DNA from: Claveliimonas acetigenes | GTDB taxonomy: Bacteria; Bacillota; Clostridia; Lachnospirales; Lachnospiraceae | Length of the DNA stretch: 41,454 bases | Assembly (NCBI RefSeq): GCF_025567385.1 | Contig: NZ_JAOQJU010000030.1 | Location: 1-41,454, forward strand | Direction of reading: 5' to 3' | Shown: positions 25,386 to 32,926 of the stretch, piece after piece | Numbering within the stretch: position 1 is the first letter of the stretch | Layout: every line of letters begins with the position of its first letter | Position numbers and translations under genes: made by a program | The notes under the pieces: model-generated | What the model was told of the DNA's origin: nothing | The model's input: the letters and a program-made list of their open reading frames with translations, nothing else | The model's database searches: none

Positions 25386-25439
25386 TAGAACTTGGCTTTG
25401 CGATTCTGTATATTTAAGATATCCACAAGTATACTAAAT

Positions 25440-25461
25440 CCAGAACGATTATTCGTTCTGG
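25440..25461. promoter_or_regulatory. Perfect 9-bp inverted repeat at the XRE gene RBS
   Basis: CCAGAACGA (25440-25448), TTAT, TCGTTCTGG (25453-25461). The right arm runs into GGAGGAGG, the RBS of the XRE gene. The DNA dyad shares the AGAAC half-site with the other operators, and the RNA hairpin could partly hide the RBS, so it may serve autoregulation at either level. Confidence 0.5.
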
Positions 25462-25474
25462 AGGAGGTGTTACG

Positions 25475-25792
25475 ATGGATTTGAAGGCAGTAGGACAGCG
25501 AATCAAATCAGCACGAGAAGCAAAAAATCTCACGCAAGAGGAACTGGCTGCATTAGTAAATTTAAGTCCGACGCATGTGAGTGTAATAGAGAGAGGCTTG
25601 AAAGTTACAAAATTGGATACCTTTGTTGCAATTGCAAATGCATTAGATGTTTCTGCAGATACTCTTTTGATTGATGTTGTGGCACATTCAGTTACAGGTG
25701 TTACCAATGAGCTGACAGAGAAAATAGAAAAACTTCCGATCAAAGAGCAGAAAAAAATTATCAAAGTAATTCATACATTATTGGAAGAGTAA
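25475..25792 (+). CDS. XRE-family HTH regulator
   Basis: A 105-residue Cro/CI-type regulator. The HTH is LKAVGQRIKSAREAKNLTQEELAALVNLSPTHVSVIERGLKVTKLDTFVAIANALDV; the C-terminal 40 residues are a helical extension (dimerization) rich in Lys and Glu. Strong RBS GGAGGAGG partly inside a hairpin. The gene is divergent from the DUF6219-like gene and upstream of the Spo0A-C-like/secreted-protein pair, and matching GTTCTRTAGAAY sites lie before both, so it probably controls this small-protein cluster. Confidence 0.88.
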   Translation: MDLKAVGQRIKSAREAKNLTQEELAALVNLSPTHVSVIERGLKVTKLDTFVAIANALDVSADTLLIDVVAHSVTGVTNELTEKIEKLPIKEQKKIIKVIHTLLEE

Positions 25793-25805
25793 TATGACAA
25801 AATGG

Positions 25806-25832
25806 GAAGAGCAAGTAGCTCTTCTTTTTTTT
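25806..25832 (+). terminator. Strong intrinsic terminator after the XRE gene
   Basis: GAAGAGC (25806-25812), a 5-nt loop and GCTCTTC (25818-25824) are followed by eight Ts. Canonical intrinsic terminator 13 bp after the XRE stop. Confidence 0.85.
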
Positions 25833-25895
25833 GACTTTTTATTCCGCTTTAAATTGTAAAGTGTCTTTTCATGATAATAGAAATATGCTAAATTG

Positions 25896-25907
25896 GTTCT
25901 ATAGAAC
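25896..25907. promoter_or_regulatory. GTTCTRTAGAAY operator, copy 2
   Basis: GTTCTATAGAAC is a perfect palindrome located about 36 bp before the Spo0A-C-like gene, just downstream of a weak TTTTCA-N17-TAAATT promoter. It matches the site at 25374 in 10 of 12 positions (differences only at R and Y). Confidence 0.45.
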
Positions 25908-25943
25908 AAGACATAATTCCAATTATATATCGGAGGAAAATGA

Positions 25944-26156
25944 ATGAGAGAGAAAACTATTTATCAGAAGATTGCAGAAAAGTACAACACAACACCAGAA
26001 GAAGTACGCAGAGAAATGCAGATAGCCATAGATGCAGGATTTGATAATCCTGATCCGGCTGTGCAGGAAGAATGGAAGAAAATGACACTTAAAGGAGAAA
26101 GACCTACACCGGAAGAAGTAATCAATTACGCAGTAAAAAAACTAAAAGGAAAATAA
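25944..26156 (+). CDS. Spo0A C-terminal-domain-like miniature protein
   Basis: A 70-residue protein, IAEKYNTTPEEVRREMQIAIDAGFDNPDPAVQEEWKKMTLKGERPTPEEVINYAVKKLKGK. It aligns by eye with the DNA-binding end of Spo0A (TTPSRVERAIRHAIE ... KPTNSEFIAMVADKL), but lacks the receiver domain. NCBI annotations of similar proteins as Spo0A-C-containing are recalled, not checked. RBS GGAGG upstream; gene 4 bp before the secreted protein. Two more relatives are at 32927 and 37909. Role in DNA binding is probable; a link to sporulation is not shown. Confidence 0.65.
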   Translation: MREKTIYQKIAEKYNTTPEEVRREMQIAIDAGFDNPDPAVQEEWKKMTLKGERPTPEEVINYAVKKLKGK

Positions 26157-26160
26157 AAAG

Positions 26161-26589
26161 ATGAAGAAAAAGATAATTGCATTGATTTCAGGAGCAGTGA
26201 TCTTGATAATTGCTGCAGGAAGTATTTATGGGAAATCTGAATCTGGTCATAAGGAAGGCGAACCGGATGTAGTTGGAACATTTTCCGTAAATCTAGATGT
26301 AAATATTACCGTGGTTGCTAACCGGAAAAATATTGAGGATAGAGAAGCGTTTGCAAGAAAACTTTTGCAGATGTACAAGGATGATTCTTTTCATTCGACA
26401 AAATTCTCCACAGATAGAGGATATGCGACGAGCATTGATATGAACATCTATTTATGGAAAGAGGATATTGAAGACGGGGAATCGGTAATGACAGCCGAAT
26501 ATAGACCTGTAGAATACGGAAAGGACTATGATGTTGTCAATAATCCTGATAAATTTCAACTATATATAGATGGAAAAGAGATTAAATAG
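26161..26589 (+). CDS. Secreted or membrane-anchored hypothetical protein
   Basis: A 142-residue protein with an N-terminal signal or anchor (MKKKIIALISGAVILIIAAG) and a mature domain of alternating beta strands: FSVNLDVNITVVANRKN, DMNIYLWKED. There is no lipobox cysteine after the hydrophobic segment, so it is either released by signal peptidase I or stays anchored. No domain recognized. Translationally linked to the Spo0A-C-like gene 4 bp upstream. Confidence 0.65.
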   Translation: MKKKIIALISGAVILIIAAGSIYGKSESGHKEGEPDVVGTFSVNLDVNITVVANRKNIEDREAFARKLLQMYKDDSFHSTKFSTDRGYATSIDMNIYLWKEDIEDGESVMTAEYRPVEYGKDYDVVNNPDKFQLYIDGKEIK

Positions 26590-26705
26590 TAATCTCCTGA
26601 AAGCAAGCTTTTTGTCAATTATTTCAAAGATAAATTAAAGGATAACAAAACATAGTTTTGACAATGATATTTTGAAAAATTTTATAGGAGTGCTCTATTA
26701 TCAAA

Positions 26706-26733
26706 TTGACATAGGAATATGGTAGCGTATAAT
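26706..26733 (+). promoter_or_regulatory. Promoter of the second DUF6219-like gene
   Basis: TTGACA (26706-26711), 16 bp and TATAAT (26728-26733): both hexamers are consensus. It reads to the ATG at 26769 and then into the truncated peroxiredoxin gene. Confidence 0.75.
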
Positions 26734-26768
26734 TAGAATTGAATACACTGAAAAAATGGAGGAATTAC

Positions 26769-26978
26769 ATGAAAGCACATAAATATTGGTCAGTAGGAGC
26801 TTTAATCACAATGATTGGAACTTTTTATACAGGATATAAAGGGTTAAAAGCAGCACACAAATACTTTGCATTTGGCTCTCTGATATGCATGATTATGGCA
26901 GTCTATTCTGGTCATAAAATGATTTCAGGCAATAAAAGAACAAGAAAACAGGTGGAAAGTACAAAAGCGGAGGAATAG
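26769..26978 (+). CDS. Small two-helix membrane protein (DUF6219-like), copy 2
   Basis: A 69-residue paralog of the protein at 25089: MKAHKYWSVGALITMIGTFYTG, then AAHKYFAFGSLICMIMAVYSGHK and a charged tail. The two share HKYW, HKYF, YSGHK and the helix layout. The ATG at 26769 follows a GGAGGAA site; the 10-codon extension upstream was rejected. It shares a strong promoter (26706) with the truncated peroxiredoxin gene 3 bp downstream. Function unknown. Confidence 0.7.
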   Translation: MKAHKYWSVGALITMIGTFYTGYKGLKAAHKYFAFGSLICMIMAVYSGHKMISGNKRTRKQVESTKAEE

Positions 26979-26981
26979 TAA

Positions 26982-27101
26982 ATGTTAGAGTTAGGAATAA
27001 AAGCACCGGAGTTTGAATTGCCGGATCAGAACGGAGAAGTGCATAAATTAAGTGATTATTTAGGTAAAAAACTTACTAAATTTCTGATTATCTTTTCATA
27101 A
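26982..27101 (+). pseudogene. Peroxiredoxin (Bcp/AhpC-TSA) gene cut by ICE insertion
   Basis: An intact RBS (GCGGAGG) and ATG begin MLELGIKAPEFELPDQNGEVHKLSDYLGKK, the standard N terminus of a Bcp-type thiol peroxidase, which reduces peroxides using a Cys around residue 45. After residue 30 (base 27071) the similarity stops; nine unrelated residues and a stop follow. The catalytic Cys is therefore lost. The remainder should lie at the far end of the integrated element, outside the window. Confidence 0.85.
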
Positions 27102-27241
27102 GTTGGTAAATGACGATATATCCCGTATTTTAGGGCTTTATCGGTATTTTCTTTTCGGAAGATACCTTGCATAAGCTGGCATTTACCAGCATGAAAATGC
27201 AACCAAAAGTAGTAAATGAGTAGTAAATATACGCTCCGATA
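27071..27241. other. Integrase-proximal end of the Tn916-like ICE
   Basis: Junction with the peroxiredoxin gene near 27071, in an A/T-rich TAAAAAAC stretch as preferred by Tn916-type integrases. AGTAGTAAAT occurs twice (27208-27217, 27219-27228), which matches, from memory, the arm site bound by the Tn916 Int N-terminal domain. Two hairpins precede it: GGTATTTTC/GAAGATACC (about 27142-27166) and GCTGG/CCAGC (27175-27179, 27186-27190). There is no gene. Confidence 0.65.
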
Positions 27242-28432
27242 TTAACAAGCCAGTCTTTCCAGTTCTGCTTTTGCAGATTGAAATGTACCGTGTGCATAAT
27301 AGCCAAGTGTCATGGTTATGTTGGCGTGTCCCATGAGATATTGCAGGGTGTTTGGGTTCATTCCTCTGTTTGCCATATTCGTACAATAAGTATGTCGGAA
27401 TGAATGTGGTGTGATGTTCGGTAACTTGTCCGTGTGATATTTGTTATACTTCTTAATCAGCCCTCGCACCATACCCTCATAGTTTCCTGCAACCTTAGGC
27501 AAGCCCTCACGGTTTAAGAATAGAAAATTGCTGTAACCACCTACAATCAGCGGTTGTGCCTTTCCTCTGTTCTTTAGTATTCTTTGGATTGCTTGATAAG
27601 CCCGTTCTGTCAATGGAAGTTCCCGTTTTCCGTTTTTGGTTTTTGGCGTTTCAATATAGTAGCCGATTTCGCTGTCTTTCAATAACTGGTGGTCTATATT
27701 GAGTATTTTGTTCTGCATATCAATATGCGTCGTCAGTCCGCAAAATTCAGAAATACGAAGTCCCGTTTCCAACAGAAGCACAACCTCATCATAATACTTG
27801 CTGTAAATCTTATCCTTTTCCATAAAGGCAAGCAGGCGTTCTTCCTGCTCTGGTGTAAGGATAACTTTATGCTCTGTATCATCTTCCAGAACATCACTTA
27901 GTTTAAATTCAAATGGGTTCTTTCTGATACAGTCGTCTTGTATCGCCATGTAAAATGACGCTTTCAAGGAACGCTTATAGTTATCAATTGTTGTATAGGC
28001 ATATCCTTTTTCACTCATTCTGATAGCCCATTCTTTAGCGTCCGACTGCTTAACAGTATCAATCGCCCTCATACCCAATGGGTCATTTTTCAGAGCGTTC
28101 ATAAGATACTGTCGTCCCTTTTCGGTAGCCCTCTTGATGTTCTTTCTTTGGCTGTTCTTTTTCTCGTAAAGCTGGCAGACTGTCATTTTACCGCCGACTG
28201 TGTCGATACCGTCGTTAAGGTCTTTTTTTATCTGTGCTTCTTTTTCCCTCAATGAAATATCATCACGCTTTCCAGCAGGTGTCTTGTCTGTCGGTACAAG
28301 TTTCCAAGAATAGATAAATTGTGGCTTTCCGTATATATCGGTATATTTATAAACGTATCTTCCGTCTTTTCGCTGGCTCTCTCCATTACGCAAATTGCGA
28401 TTTTTACTGTCTTTTCGTTTTACATTAGACAT
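27242..28432 (-). CDS. int: Tn916-family tyrosine integrase
   Basis: A 396-residue tyrosine recombinase close to Tn916 Int along its whole length. The N-terminal arm-binding domain has ESQRKDGRYVYKY and SWKLVPTDKTPAGKRD; the catalytic domain has LLLETGLRISEFCGL (Arg), PKTKNGKR (Lys), ITPHSFRHTYCTN (HxxR) and the nucleophile Tyr in MTLGYYAHGTF. It excises and integrates the element by staggered cleavage with short coupling sequences. It is at the end of the element, reading outward, with xis 78 bp upstream. Confidence 0.97.
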   Translation of the reverse strand: MSNVKRKDSKNRNLRNGESQRKDGRYVYKYTDIYGKPQFIYSWKLVPTDKTPAGKRDDISLREKEAQIKKDLNDGIDTVGGKMTVCQLYEKKNSQRKNIKRATEKGRQYLMNALKNDPLGMRAIDTVKQSDAKEWAIRMSEKGYAYTTIDNYKRSLKASFYMAIQDDCIRKNPFEFKLSDVLEDDTEHKVILTPEQEERLLAFMEKDKIYSKYYDEVVLLLETGLRISEFCGLTTHIDMQNKILNIDHQLLKDSEIGYYIETPKTKNGKRELPLTERAYQAIQRILKNRGKAQPLIVGGYSNFLFLNREGLPKVAGNYEGMVRGLIKKYNKYHTDKLPNITPHSFRHTYCTNMANRGMNPNTLQYLMGHANITMTLGYYAHGTFQSAKAELERLAC

Positions 28433-28510
28433 AGTGTAAAGCTCCTTTCCGTCATGGAATGAGCCGTGATACGCTATACTTTATTATACCATATCTACGG
28501 CTCAATGACA

Positions 28511-28714
28511 TTAGATTTCGTCCAATGTATCTATGATTTTTTCAAATTGTTTTCGCTTAATCTGAATACGATTACCGTTCACGATAACCCAGCCAGCGTC
28601 AATATTTTCTTCGGCTAATTTACGCAATTTTTTTTCGCCAATGCGGAAGTATTTAGACGCTTCTTCAATCGTCAGTGTATATTTTTCCCAGATAGGCACA
28701 TCAGTATTGTTCAT
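28511..28714 (-). CDS. xis: Tn916-family excisionase
   Basis: A 67-residue winged-helix excisionase almost identical in pattern to Tn916 Xis: PIWEKYTLTIEEASKYFRIGEKKLRKLAEEN, NRIQIKRKQFEKIIDTLDEI. It binds near the element ends and directs Int toward excision. It is directly upstream of int on the same strand and behind a long structured leader (28752-28980). Confidence 0.95.
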   Translation of the reverse strand: MNNTDVPIWEKYTLTIEEASKYFRIGEKKLRKLAEENIDAGWVIVNGNRIQIKRKQFEKIIDTLDEI

Positions 28715-28751
28715 AATCTATGCACCCCCTTTACTGTGTGTTGTTTTTTAC

Positions 28752-28980
28752 AAGCAGACAGACGGCTTTGGAAAGCTCCATTAGTATCTCAACTATTCCC
28801 ATTCTTGTGGGCAGAACCGCACCATGCGGACGTATCATTATTCTGTGAGGATAGGTCGTGGCAAAACGACTTTTCCAACAGTCGCTCTCGGATCACTGCG
28901 TGGGTCGCTCGCTTTCTTTTGAAAAGGTCGTGGCGTACAGTCCCCGTGGCTCGCTATCTCACAAACGTATCTGTCTGCTT
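28752..28980 (-). promoter_or_regulatory. Nested inverted repeats in the xis leader
   Basis: The 374-bp gene-free stretch upstream of xis (28715-29088) holds nested pairs: AAGCAGACAGA (28752-28762) with TCTGTCTGCTT (28970-28980); TGTGAGgATAG (28844-28854) with CTATCTCACA (28954-28963); ACGACTTTTC (28866-28875) with GAAAAGgTCGT (28921-28931). A competing local hairpin is GTCGT/ACGAC (28855-28859, 28866-28870). It would form one long folded 5' leader in xis-int mRNA and may tune excision. Confidence 0.55.
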
Positions 28981-29088
28981 TATTCAGTTGTCAAAGAGCT
29001 GTGGCGAAAGCGTGTTGCTTTCATGTAAAAACAGGTGCAGAGCAGGAAAGAGGGGATTGAACCAATCATGCTCTGCGGTTACTGCTTG

Positions 29089-29119
29089 TTATTCTTCTTC
29101 GATTTCTAAGGCAATATCA
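29089..29119 (-). CDS. C-terminal end of an ORF running out of the gap (Tn916 orf8-like?)
   Basis: On the minus strand the bases next to the gap read D-I-A-L-E-I-E-E-E and a stop (TTA at 29089-29091). Tn916 has a small HTH gene (orf8) after its sigma-like orf7 at this position. The start is hidden by Ns. It could instead be the end of the sigma-like protein itself if the gap length is wrong. Confidence 0.35.
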
Positions 29120-29403
29120 NNNNNNNNNNNNNNNNNNNNNNNNNNNNNNNNNNNNNNNNNNNNNNNNNNNNNNNNNNNNNNNNNNNNNNNNNNNNNNNNN
29201 NNNNNNNNNNNNNNNNNNNNNNNNNNNNNNNNNNNNNNNNNNNNNNNNNNNNNNNNNNNNNNNNNNNNNNNNNNNNNNNNNNNNNNNNNNNNNNNNNNNN
29301 NNNNNNNNNNNNNNNNNNNNNNNNNNNNNNNNNNNNNNNNNNNNNNNNNNNNNNNNNNNNNNNNNNNNNNNNNNNNNNNNNNNNNNNNNNNNNNNNNNNN
29401 NNN
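29120..29403. other. Assembly gap (284 Ns)
   Basis: Run of Ns joining the tail at 29089 and the sigma-like gene. A single ORF across it would be about 232 codons and out of frame (698 bp), against roughly 140 codons for Tn916 Orf7, so either two genes lie here or the gap size is a placeholder. Confidence 0.95.
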
Positions 29404-29786
29404 AGTGAATTGTGTCGGTTTTGAAAAACACCACTTCTTGAAATATTTTGTCTTTTTGCAATCTCGGTATCGCTCATTTCCAAAAAATAATACATCAGCA
29501 AATTTTCTCGATTACGCTCAGACAAATGTTTCAAGGCTTCTGCCAGTTCATCATCACAAATACGAATATCACTACCGCATACATTGAAAATCGTATAGTC
29601 CGTATCATAGTCGTCCCAGACAGCCAGACTTTCTACAACGATTTCTGGAAGTTCACAAAAAAGCGTTTCTTCCTTTTGTCGTCGCTTTAATTTCTTCTGA
29701 TAGTCCTTAACAACATGTCGGACAACTTTCTTCAAACAACTTTCAAAACGGCATTGAACTGTTTTCTGGAAGTCAGACGGTTTCAT
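29404..29786 (-). CDS. Sigma-70-like regulator (Tn916 Orf7-like), 3' end in gap
   Basis: About 127 residues before the gap. MKPSDFQKTVQCRFESCLKKVVRHVVKDYQ starts at ATG 29784-29786 (an upstream extension was rejected) behind a GGGGTGCG region. Region 4-like motif: LAEALKHLSERNRENLLMYYFLEMSDTEIAKRQNISRSGVFQNRH. Orf7 of Tn916 is a sigma-like factor of about 140 residues that activates transcription toward xis and int; this one is probably nearly complete before the gap. Confidence 0.85.
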
Positions 29787-30185
29787 CAATCGCACCCCCT
29801 TTCCGTTACGACGTGAAAAGTGGTTATCCCTCTTTCCGCACCATATAGGGAACGGCAGGTGTGATTTGCTAAGTTGAAACCGAAAAAATTTAAAAATTTT
29901 TTTAGGCATGAAAAAAGCCCGCACAAAACATATAGTTTTATACGAGCTATTAAAGCTATAAAATATTCAGTTTTTAATAAAAAGCTGTTAGGTAGTGTAT
30001 GATTGTATAGAATTTCGCTTAAAATGTTCCATAATACAATCCCCCTTAAAGCACCTTAATAATGTTAGTGTAGTTTTGAAAGGAAACTGTTATAAAAATC
30101 AAATCACATATTTTTTCCACCTATGCCAATTAAAATAAATAATCATCAAAAAGTAATATAATAATATAACTTGAAAGTCTAAACA
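29787..30185. other. 400-bp non-coding stretch between sigma-like gene and ABC permease
   Basis: No gene supported. It contains an A/T-rich tract (29880-29905), an AAAAGCCCGC-ACGAGC-type weak hairpin and, at 30005-30082, one copy of the 75-bp repeat described separately. The promoter for the sigma-like gene on the minus strand is presumably here but was not pinned down. Confidence 0.5.
30005..30082. repeat. About 75-bp diverged repeat, copy B
   Basis: Shares CTTAAA, TTCCATAATnCAA, CTTAAAGCACC, AATGTT and a GTTTT-AAA end with 33216-33294, by eye about three quarters identical. It lies 104 bp past the end of the YxlG-like permease gene. Confidence 0.6.
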
Positions 30186-30956
30186 TTATAACTGTTTTCT
30201 ATTCATTACAGTAATACTTACAATCAAACAAATAACGACCAATAAAATAGTTATAAGGACTGCAATTCCATAATCTTCAATAGATTTAGTACCAATCAGC
30301 AAAGAAGCACTTTCCATTAGAGTAGTCGGAGTGTATTTCCAAGCTTTAGGAAAAAAGCTAATAAGATACACACCTAGAACACTGCCACCAGTCCCTAAAA
30401 GCACTCCCGTATAACTTTTAACAAGAACGGAAAATAAAACAATAAGACCTATTATCCATACCCCAAACAACCACCAATGTACCATAGCAGGCAGTAGTCC
30501 AACAGCAATACTGTTATCCCAAAAAAATGCGTTATATCCATAAGTTACAGCAAAGCATAACAAATACCCAATCGTCCACATTGTAAACATCACAAAAAAT
30601 TTTGCAAATACTACTTTATAGCGAGATAGTCCTTTAGTTAAAATAAGTATAAGAGTATTTGTTTCATATTCCTTTGTAAATATTCCGCTATACAGAAACA
30701 CAAATACAATTAACGCAATAGGAATGTTTTTGAAAAACTGTGTCCACGACGTAAGAGCATTCACTGTAACTTCTGTAACCATCATTCCCTGTTCTGCCAA
30801 AGAATCAGAAAGCGTTTCTAACATCCACGGCGTAAGTTTTGCAATTGCTGGATTCATAATGCCAAAAATCAAAAACAGAATACAGAAAAATGTAAGTTCT
30901 CCACTTCTGATACATTCAAAAACTTCTTTTTTTAAAAAAGCAATAAACGATTTCAC
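30186..30956 (-). CDS. ABC-2 permease (YxlG-like)
   Basis: A 256-residue membrane protein with about six hydrophobic helices, opening with an amphipathic SFIAFLKKEVFECIRSGEL and containing TNTLILILTKGLSRYKVVFAKF, typical of ABC-2 permeases. It pairs with the ATPase gene directly upstream (4-bp overlap, ATGA). With the PLDc_N protein it matches the YxlE-YxlF-YxlG set of Bacillus. Substrate unknown; likely a peptide or envelope-stress function. Confidence 0.82.
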   Translation of the reverse strand: MKSFIAFLKKEVFECIRSGELTFFCILFLIFGIMNPAIAKLTPWMLETLSDSLAEQGMMVTEVTVNALTSWTQFFKNIPIALIVFVFLYSGIFTKEYETNTLILILTKGLSRYKVVFAKFFVMFTMWTIGYLLCFAVTYGYNAFFWDNSIAVGLLPAMVHWWLFGVWIIGLIVLFSVLVKSYTGVLLGTGGSVLGVYLISFFPKAWKYTPTTLMESASLLIGTKSIEDYGIAVLITILLVVICLIVSITVMNRKQL

Positions 30957-31852
30957 TTTGACACCACCTCCATAAATAGAGATTCTAGTGAGGGTTCAAC
31001 ACGCTCGATTTTAGAAATTAATATTTTATGTTCTGTAATAAATTCAAGCACTTCAAACATTTTAAATTGTTCGCCCAAGAATAAAAGAGTATCTTTTGCG
31101 GTTAATTGAGCGTCTGTGAATACACTAGAAAGATATTCAGCGTCGTCTGCTTTTATTGTTTCCACAATAAATTCGTGTGAAGAACACACATTTTTTAAAT
31201 CGGCAACTGCTCCTTGCATAGCTATTTTTCCATTATTTAAAAAAGCAACATCTGTGCAGATTCGTTCAACATCAGATAAAATATGTGTTGAAAACAATAC
31301 CGTTGTCTGTTTTTTGGAAGAAAGTAGAATATCAAGTATCTCCTTTCTTCCAATCGGGTCGAGTGCAGAAGTCGGTTCATCACAAATCAAAATTTTGGGG
31401 CGTCCAAGAAGTGCTTGTGCAATCCCAAGTCGTTGCTTCATTCCCCTTGAAAACCCTCTAATACGATGATTTTCTTTGGAAAGACCAACAAGAGTTAAAA
31501 GTTCATCACTTCTTTTTTCAATGTCGTTTTTTCCCATTTCCAAACTTTCTCCACATAATCTAAGATATTCTCTTGCTGTCATAAAGGAGTAAAACTCTGG
31601 AACATCAGGAAGATACCCAATATAACGATTAGTTGCAGTTTGTCCGTATTTTACCCTTTCACCAGATACAAATACTTCACCCCTGTCCGACTTTAGAAGC
31701 CCTAAGATTATTTTCATTGTTGTTGTCTTGCCAGCACCATTTTCCCCTACAAAACCAAAAACACTATGTTCGGGTACAGATAAATTTAACCCTGTCAAAA
31801 CTTCTTTATCCCCAAAATGTTTCTTTAAGTTTGTGATACGAAGCATATCCAC
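30953..31852 (-). CDS. ABC transporter ATPase (YxlF-like)
   Basis: An ATPase of about 299 residues: GENGAGKTT (Walker A), GFSRGMKQRLGIAQAL (signature variant FSRGMKQR instead of LSGGQ, usual for this subclass), LICDEPTSALDP and the H-loop FSTHIL. The C-terminal extension is typical of drug/peptide ABC-2 ATPases. GTG 31852 lies 9 bp after AGGAGG and is preferred; ATG 31846 is the alternative; an upstream extension to 31915 overlaps the PLDc_N gene and was rejected. Confidence 0.9.
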   Translation of the reverse strand: MDMLRITNLKKHFGDKEVLTGLNLSVPEHSVFGFVGENGAGKTTTMKIILGLLKSDRGEVFVSGERVKYGQTATNRYIGYLPDVPEFYSFMTAREYLRLCGESLEMGKNDIEKRSDELLTLVGLSKENHRIRGFSRGMKQRLGIAQALLGRPKILICDEPTSALDPIGRKEILDILLSSKKQTTVLFSTHILSDVERICTDVAFLNNGKIAMQGAVADLKNVCSSHEFIVETIKADDAEYLSSVFTDAQLTAKDTLLFLGEQFKMFEVLEFITEHKILISKIERVEPSLESLFMEVVSK

Positions 31853-31853
31853 G

Positions 31854-32057
31854 TTAAGAATCCTCCTTCCCAAGCAAGAAATAAAGGATAGGTCCAATAA
31901 ATTGCATACCAACAATCACAACAATAAGCCATAAAGTACGATTACCTCTTTTATAGCTCTTATGAGTTAGAATATGATAAAGTGTATACGCCAGCAGGGC
32001 TAATTCTGAGATTACTAACGGTACTAAAAACGGTAAAAATTCAGTAACATTATTCAT
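31854..32057 (-). CDS. PLDc_N-domain small membrane protein (YxlE-like)
   Basis: A 67-residue protein with two transmembrane helices, FLPFLVPLVISELALLAYTLYHIL and LWLIVVIVGMQFIGPILYFLLG, the PLDc_N pattern. It carries no catalytic phospholipase domain. In Bacillus the sigY operon has a similar protein (YxlE) before the ABC pair. The internal ATG 32057 is chosen after GAGGAAAAAA; it overlaps the merR end by 8 bp. Confidence 0.8.
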   Translation of the reverse strand: MNNVTEFLPFLVPLVISELALLAYTLYHILTHKSYKRGNRTLWLIVVIVGMQFIGPILYFLLGKEDS

Positions 32058-32784
32058 TATTTTTTTCCTCCTCTCGATAGGTTTCAACACAAAAACCATG
32101 ATATCCACAACTGGTACACGTCAGTTTTCTGAGCGTCATGGAATGATTTGAAAAAATAAACTCTTTCAGATGAGGTTTAAATATCTCATGACACTGTGGA
32201 CAGATATATACTATCCTTTTTGATAAAAATCGTATTATAAAAATTGCATATGGAATCGCTACCAAGATATATCCCCAAAATAACCACTGTATTCCAGTAG
32301 TAATCCATAAAATAATACTAACCCACTGAATTATATTTAGGGGAATACCTGTTATCAACAGAACTGCGTGTAACTGCTTCATTTTCTTTTTGTTTTCCAT
32401 TGCATAAGCTATATCTCCGATTGATTCAACAGAGAAATTTTCTATTCCTTTCAGTGCTTTCTTTATGCCCTCTAGCATAGCAAGTTGCTCTTGTCTTTCT
32501 TTTACTTCATTTTGAAGAAGTTGCTCTTGCTTTTCAAGCAAAACAGAAATAACACTGCTAGGATTACTTTCAGATAACAATTCTCCTATGCTTTTAATTG
32601 AAATACCTGCATCACGAAGAAAGCAAATGATTTTCAGTTTTTTATAATCATCTTCTGAATAAAGTCGTCTGCCACCTTCAGAAAGTTCACTAGGTATTAA
32701 GATACCACGTTCATCATAATACTGCACTGTTCTAACAGATACTCCACAAAGCTTTGCTATTTCTCCTGTCGTATATTTTGACAT
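32050..32784 (-). CDS. MerR-family regulator with membrane-spanning C-terminus
   Basis: A 244-residue protein. The MerR winged helix is YTTGEIAKLCGVSVRTVQYYDERGIL with EGGRRLYSEDDYKKLKIICFLRDAGISIKSIGEL; a coiled-coil linker (QEQLLQNEVKERQEQ) follows. Two hydrophobic helices (about 140-195) and a final zinc-ribbon-like part with CPQC and CTSCGYHGFC come last. The C-terminal layout suggests a membrane-attached sensor that controls the ABC operon directly downstream. It is first in this operon. Confidence 0.85.
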   Translation of the reverse strand: MSKYTTGEIAKLCGVSVRTVQYYDERGILIPSELSEGGRRLYSEDDYKKLKIICFLRDAGISIKSIGELLSESNPSSVISVLLEKQEQLLQNEVKERQEQLAMLEGIKKALKGIENFSVESIGDIAYAMENKKKMKQLHAVLLITGIPLNIIQWVSIILWITTGIQWLFWGYILVAIPYAIFIIRFLSKRIVYICPQCHEIFKPHLKEFIFSNHSMTLRKLTCTSCGYHGFCVETYREEEKNNE

Positions 32785-32926
32785 AGCCTTTTCCTCTTTT
32801 CTGTTTTCATTTTATGTCATTACGTAGCGTTACAAGCAATACGTTACGTGGGGTAATTTTTTAAACTTAATGTTCTATCACATAGTTTATACTGCAAATC
32901 CGCTTCGCAGGAAGCGGGATAAACAT
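32785..32926. other. Gene-free upstream region of merR
   Basis: A short inverted pair flanks ACGTA motifs: TTACGTAGCGTTACAAG and ACGTTACGTGGGG near 32820-32850, a candidate MerR site (MerR-type operators sit between -35 and -10). Function not shown. Confidence 0.35.

Noticed and set aside
25440..25461. RNA thermometer at the XRE gene RBS
   Set aside because: The perfect dyad shares its half-site with DNA operators nearby, so a DNA-binding site is the simpler reading; only part of the RBS is in the stem.
28736..29587. 283-codon plus-strand ORF spanning the N gap
   Set aside because: Artefact of reading through Ns and the antisense of the sigma-like gene.
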